A stretch of DNA of 33,605 nucleotides, from contig JABJIE010000022.1 in assembly GCA_018661505.1 (NCBI GenBank), forward strand, positions 1 to 33,605, in the 5' to 3' direction. Below the pieces are notes generated by a model that had not been told where the DNA came from, did not search any database, and saw only the letters and a program-made list of their open reading frames with translations. Below are positions 1 to 6,343 of this stretch, piece by piece; position 1 is the first letter of the stretch; each line of letters begins with the position of its first letter. The DNA comes from Lentimicrobiaceae bacterium (GTDB taxonomy: Bacteria; Bacteroidota; Bacteroidia; Bacteroidales; F082). A program made the position numbers and the translations under genes.

Positions 1-359
1 CATATGTTCATACATAATAAGGAACAAAGGTACAATAATTTTGGTAATTTGTCAATGATTTTTTTCAAATGAGATTAAAGTAATGGGAAAGTAAATATTT
101 TCAATTCAGCATTCAATTCATAAGTGCATACTGTGAAATATTACAATACGGCCATTACTTTTCAATACCCAATTTTAGTTTTTAATTTGGAACATCATTG
201 TTACTACCTTAATACCAATATTATATCATTAAAAATGATACGACATTGTGATAATTTTATGGCTAAATGAGAATTTATTATTTGCTGTGTATTAATGTCG
301 TTAACAACGCATTTACAATAAGTTAAAAATTTATTTTGTGCTTATAAAGAGAAAAAGAC
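1..359. other. Non-coding intergenic region at left edge
   Basis: I find no supportable gene here on either strand. The region is very AT-rich. CAT at 1-3 could be the ATG of a leftward gene lying outside the window, which would fit the leftward promoter at 25-55. A small perfect hairpin (7-bp arms 224-230 and 234-240, three-base loop) lies in the middle without a T-run. Nothing else is recognisable. Confidence 0.6.
25..55 (-). promoter_or_regulatory. Leftward Bacteroidota-type promoter
   Basis: On the minus strand a -33 TTG (53-55) is followed, after 20 bases, by TACCTTTG (25-32), which fits TAnnTTTG. Transcription would begin near 18 and run off the left edge. It most likely serves a gene divergent from the carboxylase operon, possibly starting at the ATG at 3-1. 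The call rests on motif and spacing only. Confidence 0.5.
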
Positions 360-389
360 TTGATGGCTTATGAATTTGATATACTTTTG
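360..389 (+). promoter_or_regulatory. Promoter of the acyl-CoA carboxylase operon
   Basis: TTG at 360-362 is followed by a 19-base spacer and TACTTTTG at 382-389, a full match to the Bacteroidota -33/-7 consensus. Transcription should start around 396. The transcript would then begin almost exactly at the first base of the hairpin arm at 397, leaving a leader of about 78 bases before the ATG at 474. Confidence 0.6.
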
Positions 390-396
390 TAACCCT

Positions 397-453
397 AGAG
401 ATAAGTTACCAACTTGGAAAGAATTCATCTGAATGAAACTTATCTCTTTTTTT
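397..453 (+). terminator. Leader hairpin with T-run (attenuator or small-RNA terminator)
   Basis: Arms AGAGATAAGTT (397-407) and AACTTATCTCT (437-447) form a perfect 11-bp stem, followed directly by T residues through 453. This is the form of an intrinsic terminator, though the stem is AU-rich. No rightward gene lies upstream that it could end, because the neighbour to the left appears divergent. It sits between the predicted start site (about 396) and the carboxylase ATG at 474. It could end a transcript of about 55 bases or act as an attenuator. The loop holds a second small inverted repeat (423-427 with 430-434) that might compete. Confidence 0.5.
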
Positions 454-473
454 GTAACCATAAACAAATTAGT

Positions 474-2021
474 ATGGGCATAAAAGAAAAGTCGATTGAT
501 CTCAAGAAACGCATGCGGACTGCCTTAAAAGGTGGAGGCGACAAAGCTATTGAAAAGCAAAAAGCCATTGGTAAGCTTACAGCAAGAGAAAGAATAATTG
601 CTTTGCTTGATCCAAAATCATTTCATGAATATGACTTATTTGTGGAACACGCTGCAAAGGATTTTGACATGAACAAGAAGTATCTACCCGGTGATGGAGT
701 TATCACGGGTACAGGCACAATAACAGGTAATCCCGTATGTATTTATGCCCAGGATTTTACTGTTGCTGGAGGATCATTGGGTTGGATGCATGCCAAGAAG
801 ATCACAAAAATTATGGATCATGCACTCAAGTTAAAGGTACCCCTTATTGGAATAAATGATTCAGGAGGTGCTCGAATACAAGAAGGTGTAAATTCTCTTG
901 CAGGTTATGGTGAAATATTTTTCCGTAATACTCTTGCTTCAGGTGTAATCCCACAGATATCTGTGATACTTGGCCCATGTGCTGGAGGAGCCGTTTATTC
1001 TCCTGCTTTAACAGATTTTGTGTTCACTGTTGAGAAGATTACCAAGATGTTTATTACAGGCCCAGAAGTAATAAAAACCGTTTTGGGTGAAGAAATTTCA
1101 ATGGAAGCGCTTGGTGGTGCTAGAGTACATTGTGAAGATACGGGTAATGCACATTTTTATGCTGAAAGTGAAGAAGAATGCTTTAGTCAGATAAAGCAAC
1201 TGGTGAGCTACATTCCATGGAATAACATAACAAAGGCAAAGAAATATCCAAAGAAATCACCAAAGTCTAGAAAATTTAAAATTGATGCTGTTATGCCTTC
1301 AGATGCAAAGCAGCCTTATGATGTTAGAGATTTAATTAAATCACTTGCTGATGATTCTGAATTTTTTGAAATTCAGGAATTATTTGCAAAGAATATTGTA
1401 ATAGGATTTTCAAGAATTAATGGAGAAACGGTTGGAATTGTTGCAAATCAGCCCTTATTTCTTGCGGGAGTTCTTGATGTTGATTCATCGGATAAGGCCG
1501 CAAGATTTGTGCGCTATTGTGACTCCTTTAACATTCCTTTGGTAACATTGGTTGATCTTCCTGGATATCTTCCTGGTGTGGATCAGGAGCATGCTGGTGT
1601 TATTCGACATGGAGCTAAGCTTCTTTATGCCTACTCGGAAGCAACTGTTCCAAAAATTACCTTAATAACACGTAAGGCGTACGGAGGTGGTTACATAGCC
1701 ATGTGCTCACATCACCTTAGAGCAGATTTTGTTTTTGCATGGCCGACAGCGGAAATTGCAGTTATGGGCCCAGAGGGAGCTTCAAATATAATATTTCGTA
1801 AAGAAATTATGACATCTACAGATCCTGATTTGATGCGCAAGGAAAAAGTTGCTGAGTACAAATCTAAATTTGCTAACCCATATGTTGCAGCGGCATACGG
1901 ATATGTTGATGCTGTTATTGAACCAAATGAAACTAGGAAAATGCTTATCCATGCTCTTGATATCTCAAAGGATAAGAAGATACAATTACCACCTAAAAAG
2001 CATGGTGTACCACCATTTTAA
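474..2021 (+). CDS. Acyl-CoA carboxylase, carboxyltransferase (beta) subunit
   Basis: This 515-residue protein is a biotin-dependent carboxyltransferase of the propionyl-CoA carboxylase beta / methylmalonyl-CoA decarboxylase alpha family, cytoplasmic, moving CO2 between carboxybiotin and an acyl-CoA. Visible are the N-terminal crotonase-like half with GPCAGGAVYSPALTDF (167-182), the C-terminal half with YGGGYIAM and WPTAEIAVMGPEGA, and the usual KKHGVPPF end. At the position where propionyl-specific enzymes have Asp (GGAYD) this protein has Ile408, as in decarboxylase-type and broad-specificity subunits. An in-frame TTG at 414 would add 20 residues, but the family length and N-terminus fit the ATG at 474. 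The biotin carrier follows after 9 bases; no biotin carboxylase or membrane decarboxylase subunit is nearby. Substrate is uncertain; pccB or mmdA are both possible names. Confidence 0.93.
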   Translation: MGIKEKSIDLKKRMRTALKGGGDKAIEKQKAIGKLTARERIIALLDPKSFHEYDLFVEHAAKDFDMNKKYLPGDGVITGTGTITGNPVCIYAQDFTVAGGSLGWMHAKKITKIMDHALKLKVPLIGINDSGGARIQEGVNSLAGYGEIFFRNTLASGVIPQISVILGPCAGGAVYSPALTDFVFTVEKITKMFITGPEVIKTVLGEEISMEALGGARVHCEDTGNAHFYAESEEECFSQIKQLVSYIPWNNITKAKKYPKKSPKSRKFKIDAVMPSDAKQPYDVRDLIKSLADDSEFFEIQELFAKNIVIGFSRINGETVGIVANQPLFLAGVLDVDSSDKAARFVRYCDSFNIPLVTLVDLPGYLPGVDQEHAGVIRHGAKLLYAYSEATVPKITLITRKAYGGGYIAMCSHHLRADFVFAWPTAEIAVMGPEGASNIIFRKEIMTSTDPDLMRKEKVAEYKSKFANPYVAAAYGYVDAVIEPNETRKMLIHALDISKDKKIQLPPKKHGVPPF

Positions 2022-2030
2022 AATAATATC

Positions 2031-2354
2031 ATGGCTAAAGAATCAAAAAAACCAAGATATAGTTCCATTGAGATAGGTGGTGTTAAATATAAAACGCACC
2101 TTACGGAGAAATATAAACGACGTACAAATTACGCAGAACACGAACCTTCCAAGGTCATTGCCTTTATCCCAGGAACGGTAACGGAAATCTATTTTAAAAA
2201 TAGGAGAAAGGTAAAGGAAGGGGATATTATATTGATCCTTGAGGCAATGAAAATGATGAATAGTGTTGTGGCTCCATTTGATGGAGAATTAAGACTTAAG
2301 ACAAAGGTGGGTGATATTGTTTCTAAAAATCAACTCTTATTCGAGATTATATAG
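2031..2354 (+). CDS. Biotin carboxyl carrier protein
   Basis: This 107-residue protein ends in a biotinyl/lipoyl domain (about 43-107) with the biotinylation motif EAMKM at 71-75, so Lys74 should carry biotin. It would be the carrier partner of the carboxyltransferase 9 bases upstream. The basic N-terminal 40 residues are not a membrane segment, unlike the gamma subunits of sodium-pumping decarboxylases, and there is no Pro/Ala linker. The gene overlaps the end of the convergent engB gene by 8 bases. Biotinylation would need BirA encoded elsewhere. Confidence 0.92.
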   Translation: MAKESKKPRYSSIEIGGVKYKTHLTEKYKRRTNYAEHEPSKVIAFIPGTVTEIYFKNRRKVKEGDIILILEAMKMMNSVVAPFDGELRLKTKVGDIVSKNQLLFEII

Positions 2355-2958
2355 TGCCTGGATCAAATATTAAATTTGTTTTCTCAATATAATCTAATAC
2401 CTCATTACGTCCATCTCCCTTAACGGCTGATGTAACCAAAAATAGGGGAACTTCTTCCCATTTTTCAAGCAATTTAATTTTATAATTTTCAATGTTAGTA
2501 GCCAGTTGCAAAGGTTTTAATTTATCTGCTTTTGTAAATGTGAGTACAAATGGTATATTAGATATTCCAAGCCAATCAATAAAATCAAGATCGATTTGTT
2601 GAGGTTCTATCCTTGAATCAATTAATACGAATAATGTTAGCATATTCGTTCTGTTGAGGATATATTTCCGAATCATTTTCTCCCATTTCTGTCTCTCTGT
2701 CTTTGATCGTTTAGCATAGCCATAGCCAGGCAAATCCACAAGGTACCATGACTTATTTACAATGAAATGATTTATTAAAATTGTCTTACCTGGAGTTGAA
2801 GAAGTTTTAGCAAGTTTTTTCCGAAATGTCAGCATATTTATAAGTGATGATTTACCAACGTTAGACCTGCCAATAAATGCATATTCGGGTTTGTCAGGCT
2901 TAGGACACTGCTTTATATCAGTTGAGCTAATTACAAATTCTGCCTGATTTATTTTCAT
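2347..2958 (-). CDS. engB: Ribosome biogenesis GTP-binding protein EngB (YsxC/YihA)
   Basis: This 203-residue GTPase of the TrmE-Era-EngA-EngB family acts in the cytoplasm in late assembly of the large ribosomal subunit. All G motifs are visible: P-loop GRSNVGKS (30-37), the switch I STPGKT segment (54-59), DLPG (75-78), TKAD (142-145) and TSA (176-178). Length is normal. It ends against the biotin carrier gene with an 8-base overlap and no terminator between them. It starts 8 bases after the N-acyltransferase gene, so it is probably the last gene of that leftward unit. Confidence 0.95.
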   Translation of the reverse strand: MKINQAEFVISSTDIKQCPKPDKPEYAFIGRSNVGKSSLINMLTFRKKLAKTSSTPGKTILINHFIVNKSWYLVDLPGYGYAKRSKTERQKWEKMIRKYILNRTNMLTLFVLIDSRIEPQQIDLDFIDWLGISNIPFVLTFTKADKLKPLQLATNIENYKIKLLEKWEEVPLFLVTSAVKGDGRNEVLDYIEKTNLIFDPGTI

Positions 2959-2966
2959 TGGATATA

Positions 2967-3899
2967 TTAATTAGATTTATTGTAAGTTGTGATATGCCTA
3001 TCTTTTTTTATGGGAAAAATATCGTTTACTGTTATCAGTATACCAGTTTCCTCTACTTGTCCAAAATGATCATTAACTGCAGTTCCAAATGTTTTCATTG
3101 TTGATGAAAGGTTCATATATGCATTAATAAGAGGAGGTACATTTTCACCAAGCTTTCTTACCTTTTGGATCAGAATCTTGTAATCTTCATCATAATTGCA
3201 ACCTGTGAACATGCTATTTAGTACCTTGTCTGATGTTTCTCTCTTTAGCGCAACGATTGGAAATATGAGTTTGTCTGGATCAGGAAAATATTTCTGTAGA
3301 AAGAATAGTATTATATCTCTTGCCAGTTTGTCAAAATGGGTGTACATAGTTACTTTCCCAAATAAATATTTTAAATCAGGATTTTCTATTAATACTGCCC
3401 CTAGACCATCCCAAAGATTATCCAAGGCATACATACCACGTCTCAGATTAAATGTAGGCTGATAGAGTGGTTGCACAAATGATCTACCGAGTTCTATGGT
3501 ATAAGGAAAATAATCGTTAATGAACTGCTTGGAATATTTAAATAATCTAGACGTTGGTGATAATACCTCACCTTTTGGGGTAATTTCCAATTCACTGCAT
3601 CTATTATATCTGTAACCTCCAATTATTTCTTTCTCTTTAGGATCCCAAAGCACTAGTTGCTTGAATGCATGATTTCCTAAGTCATAAGAGTCCAGATCAA
3701 TATCCTTTCCTGTTCCTCCACCAGCATCTCGGAATGTAACCTCCCTTAACCTTCCAATTTCACGAACTGCATTGGGGGAGTCAATATCGCTGATAATATA
3801 AATTTCATTATTACCATTATTCGTATCGCGAAGAAAAGTATCCTTATTAAGCTCCCTTTCAAGTAATATTTTATCTATTGGAGGAATGATAGTTTTCAT
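2967..3899 (-). CDS. glsB: N-acyltransferase of the GlsB/OlsB type (amino-acid lipid synthesis)
   Basis: This 310-residue protein belongs to the GNAT-fold N-acyltransferases known as GlsB in Bacteroides, which join a 3-hydroxy fatty acyl group to glycine; relatives use ornithine (OlsB). Conserved features are TFRDAGGGTG (55-64), GGYRYNR (94-100) and ELGRSFV (136-142). The frame stays open upstream to 3980, but the ATG at 3899 gives the family N-terminus and avoids overlap with the O-acyltransferase gene, whose stop is 34 bases upstream. The neighbour supplies the second acyl transfer. I infer glycine or a related amino acid as acceptor from the phylum; the sequence alone does not show the head group. 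Confidence 0.82.
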   Translation of the reverse strand: MKTIIPPIDKILLERELNKDTFLRDTNNGNNEIYIISDIDSPNAVREIGRLREVTFRDAGGGTGKDIDLDSYDLGNHAFKQLVLWDPKEKEIIGGYRYNRCSELEITPKGEVLSPTSRLFKYSKQFINDYFPYTIELGRSFVQPLYQPTFNLRRGMYALDNLWDGLGAVLIENPDLKYLFGKVTMYTHFDKLARDIILFFLQKYFPDPDKLIFPIVALKRETSDKVLNSMFTGCNYDEDYKILIQKVRKLGENVPPLINAYMNLSSTMKTFGTAVNDHFGQVEETGILITVNDIFPIKKDRHITTYNKSN

Positions 3900-3933
3900 T
3901 ATTATTGGAGTTTGATTTACAAATATACTTACT

Positions 3934-4797
3934 CTAAATATTTTCTGGCACTTTGAATGGTAAAGAATATCCTTTACCAACTTTATAGGAATACTCTCGC
4001 ATCAGTTCAGACCACTGCCTCATTGTATACCTATTATCAAAAATTTTATATGATATTGGAGGTCCAAAAGTAATTTTAAGAGTTTTATTTTCTTGTTTAA
4101 ACAATTCATTTACCAAAAAGAACATCTCAAGATTTGCCTTAATCCCAAGACGTTTTCTTATGTTCGATAAGTTATAGAAAAAATTGGAATTTTTACCATC
4201 AATATGAGTAGGAATTATATCACGTTTGTATTTTATGGCTTTTGTGATAAAAGTAGGACGCCAAAAAAGATCTTCTATTTCTCCTGCTTTTTTCCTAGAA
4301 ACAAGGCCAAAGGGGAAATAGCATATAATACTATCTGATGCAAAAGTTTTGTCTACAACTTTTACATTAGATGAATTTCCACCATGTTTATTTATTGGTG
4401 TGAATAGAGTACTAAGGTTTGTAATATTCATAAGAATATCATTTACCGGAAAAAGAATATCACCCCGTACTTTTGAAACAGCCACCATTAAAGCCATACC
4501 ATCAAGTCCCCCCAGTGGATGATTTGAAACTACAACAGCTCGATCTGTTTTAGGGATATTTTCCAAACCTTTCAAATTAAGTGTGGTATTCATCTCTCCT
4601 AAAATACCTTCGATAAAATCAATACCAACCTTATCCTTGTGAATATCCATATATTGATTTAGCTTATCCTGATGGACTAATCTCTTTATATAATTCACAA
4701 CAAAAGATGGTAAAATTTTTCTCAGTGTAGGGCTTTTATCATCAATTACTTTCTCAATGTCCAGATATAGTCTGGTATTTTTCTTTGATTCGGTCAT
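3934..4797 (-). CDS. glsA: O-acyltransferase of the GlsA type (PlsC-like, hemolysin-like)
   Basis: This 287-residue protein resembles the lysophospholipid-acyltransferase fold proteins paired with GlsB/OlsB; GlsA esterifies the hydroxyl of the N-acyl amino acid to give a two-chain lipid. The active-site motif reads SNHPLGGLDG (91-100), so His93 and Asp99 are separated by five residues instead of the four of standard PlsC enzymes, which is usual in this hemolysin-like branch. A second motif FPFGLVSRK (161-169) is also present. No signal peptide; probably attached to the inner face of the cytoplasmic membrane. It lies just upstream of glsB. A possible -7 box TAAATTTG (minus, 4821-4828) precedes it, without a clear -33 element. 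Confidence 0.82.
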   Translation of the reverse strand: MTESKKNTRLYLDIEKVIDDKSPTLRKILPSFVVNYIKRLVHQDKLNQYMDIHKDKVGIDFIEGILGEMNTTLNLKGLENIPKTDRAVVVSNHPLGGLDGMALMVAVSKVRGDILFPVNDILMNITNLSTLFTPINKHGGNSSNVKVVDKTFASDSIICYFPFGLVSRKKAGEIEDLFWRPTFITKAIKYKRDIIPTHIDGKNSNFFYNLSNIRKRLGIKANLEMFFLVNELFKQENKTLKITFGPPISYKIFDNRYTMRQWSELMREYSYKVGKGYSLPFKVPENI

Positions 4798-4911
4798 CCT
4801 AAAATTCTAAAATAATTGTGCAAATTTAAACAAACTGTCGCTCTATTTGTATTAATCGTGTTTCCATAGATTATGGATAGCTATATGTTTTTATTAATAC
4901 CGGTATAAATG

Positions 4912-4943
4912 AAAAAACCCCGTCTGATAAACAGATCGGGGTT
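4912..4943 (-). terminator. Intrinsic terminator of the ompH/bamA cluster
   Basis: Arms at 4916-4926 (AACCCCGTCTG) and 4932-4943 (CAGATCGGGGTT) pair with a single bulge and a five-base loop. On the minus strand a run of six T follows. It lies 23 bases past the stop of the last ompH and ends the leftward envelope operon before glsA. Confidence 0.88.
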
Positions 4944-4966
4944 ATTTATATTATTGAACTTGTATT

Positions 4967-5485
4967 TTACTGAATTCCTAGCTTTGTTTTAACTAATGGG
5001 ATAATATTATCTCCTGTTTCATAAAATACAAGAGCTCCAGTTCCTACGTCAAAAATGTAATTGTAACCATTTTCTCTGGCAACTTCAGTAATTGCAACTT
5101 TAACCTTGTCAATTAAAGGATTAAACAATTCAGCTTGTTTAGCTCCCAGATCTTGGTCAGCTGATTGCTGAAAGGCTTGAATGCGAGCTTGCAGATCGGT
5201 AATTTCTTTTTCCTTGGTTTGACGAATTAGGTCAGACATTGTGTTGTAATTTTCCTGATAATCTGTTACCTTGGTTTGATATTCCATCGCCATTGTTGAC
5301 ATTTGTTCGTCAAGATAATCTGCATAGGCTTTTAACTCATTCTGTAACGAGTCTGTTTCAGGCATCATAGCTAGTATTTCGTTTGAATCAATGTATCCAA
5401 ATTTAGCTCCTGTTTGGGCTGAAGCAAAACCTGTAATCATTACAATAAGTGATAATACCGCAATTACTTTTTTAAGTGATTTCAT
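4967..5485 (-). CDS. OmpH/Skp family periplasmic chaperone (first copy from left)
   Basis: This 172-residue protein has a signal peptide (about 1-23, ending SAQ), followed by KFGYIDSNEIL, the typical OmpH N-terminal strand, and a long charged, Gln-rich helical hairpin (about 45-130) of Skp type. Skp proteins hold unfolded outer-membrane proteins in the periplasm before delivery to BamA. It is the second ompH after bamA. It has its own promoter at 5589-5618 and a leader of about 97 bases, and ends at the terminator at 4912-4943. It and the next copy have the same architecture but clearly differ in sequence, so this is not a recent duplication. Confidence 0.92.
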   Translation of the reverse strand: MKSLKKVIAVLSLIVMITGFASAQTGAKFGYIDSNEILAMMPETDSLQNELKAYADYLDEQMSTMAMEYQTKVTDYQENYNTMSDLIRQTKEKEITDLQARIQAFQQSADQDLGAKQAELFNPLIDKVKVAITEVARENGYNYIFDVGTGALVFYETGDNIIPLVKTKLGIQ

Positions 5486-5557
5486 CTTTTTAATTATTTT
5501 TTAAAATTCTGTTTTTTCAGCCTTTACTTGACTAGAAATTCTTTTTCTTACATTGAA

Positions 5558-5577
5558 TGAGGTACGTTTAAACCTCA
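5558..5577 (-). other. Stem-loop at the 5' end of the ompH leader
   Basis: Arms TGAGGT (58-63 of the 5500s) and ACCTCA (5572-5577) form a 6-bp stem with an eight-base loop. It begins about five bases after the predicted start site (about 5582). Such 5'-terminal hairpins can slow RNA decay. There is no T-run, so it is not a terminator. The role is inferred from position only. Confidence 0.3.
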
Positions 5578-5588
5578 AATCAGGGTTG

Positions 5589-5618
5589 CAAACTTACGCA
5601 AAAAAGAGTAATAATCAA
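5589..5618 (-). promoter_or_regulatory. Internal promoter for the last ompH
   Basis: On the minus strand TTG (5616-5618) is followed after 19 bases by TAAGTTTG (5589-5596), an exact fit to the Bacteroidota consensus. It lies in the 233-base gap between the two ompH genes, giving the last copy separate expression from bamA. Confidence 0.6.
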
Positions 5619-5718
5619 CCATTTAAAAATATGGATTGATAATATTAAGATTTATTAACAAATTGATTTTAGAACCGTTCAGAAACAGAGATATTTATTG
5701 TTTCAATAAGGATAAAGC

Positions 5719-6294
5719 TTAATTATTTTGCCCTCTATTATCTCTTTTAACGGTTTGCATAACATTACCAACTTCATCAAGCACATCGTCACTAATATCA
5801 TATTTTGGGTTTCCATAAAGTAATGTCATTCCGCCAGCTTTATCAAACACAAAAGAATAGTTGCTTGTTGAAGCAATTGTTTCAATTGCATTGTAAACCT
5901 TTTCTTGAATTGGTTGTATTAACTCCTGACGTTTTTTGAATAGATCTCCCTCCTTACCAAAATATTGCTGCTGTAATTCTTTAACTTCCTTTTCCTTGTC
6001 TATTATTTCTTCTTCTCGTTTGCGCTTAATATCTTCAGGAAGAAGCACTGCTTCAGCCTGATATTTCTGATACATTTCGCTAACTTTACCATAATTATCC
6101 TCAATTTCTTTTTGCCATTTCTTTGAGTATTCGTCAAGTTCGTCTTGGGCATCCTGAAATTCAGGAATATTGTCTAAAATGTATTGAGTGTCAACATAAG
6201 CATACTTTTGCTGCTGAGCTGTTGCCGTATAAGTAGTTAAAATAAGTGTCGCAATAAGCACACTGAAAACAGATTTTAATAATAAATTTTTCAT
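5719..6294 (-). CDS. OmpH/Skp family periplasmic chaperone (second copy)
   Basis: This 191-residue protein has a signal peptide (about 1-24, ending TATA before QQQ), then KYAYVDTQYIL and a long charged coiled-coil region typical of Skp/OmpH. It starts 49 bases after the bamA stop, so it is probably co-transcribed with bamA, and should carry outer-membrane clients to the BAM machine. A TTG three codons upstream (6303) is also in frame, but the ATG at 6294 gives a normal lipid-facing signal sequence starting with Lys. The C-terminal tail beyond the domain is short and acidic/basic mixed. Confidence 0.92.
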   Translation of the reverse strand: MKNLLLKSVFSVLIATLILTTYTATAQQQKYAYVDTQYILDNIPEFQDAQDELDEYSKKWQKEIEDNYGKVSEMYQKYQAEAVLLPEDIKRKREEEIIDKEKEVKELQQQYFGKEGDLFKKRQELIQPIQEKVYNAIETIASTSNYSFVFDKAGGMTLLYGNPKYDISDDVLDEVGNVMQTVKRDNRGQNN

Positions 6295-6343
6295 GATGTT
6301 CAATATTATATTCGATTGAAATATATCAAAAATGTTGCCAAAA

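Noticed and set aside
370-432. A 20-codon open frame (ATG at 370) running into the leader hairpin, as a possible attenuator peptide
   Set aside because: The predicted -7 box (382-389) lies inside it and transcription should start near 396, after its ATG, so it would not be on the transcript.
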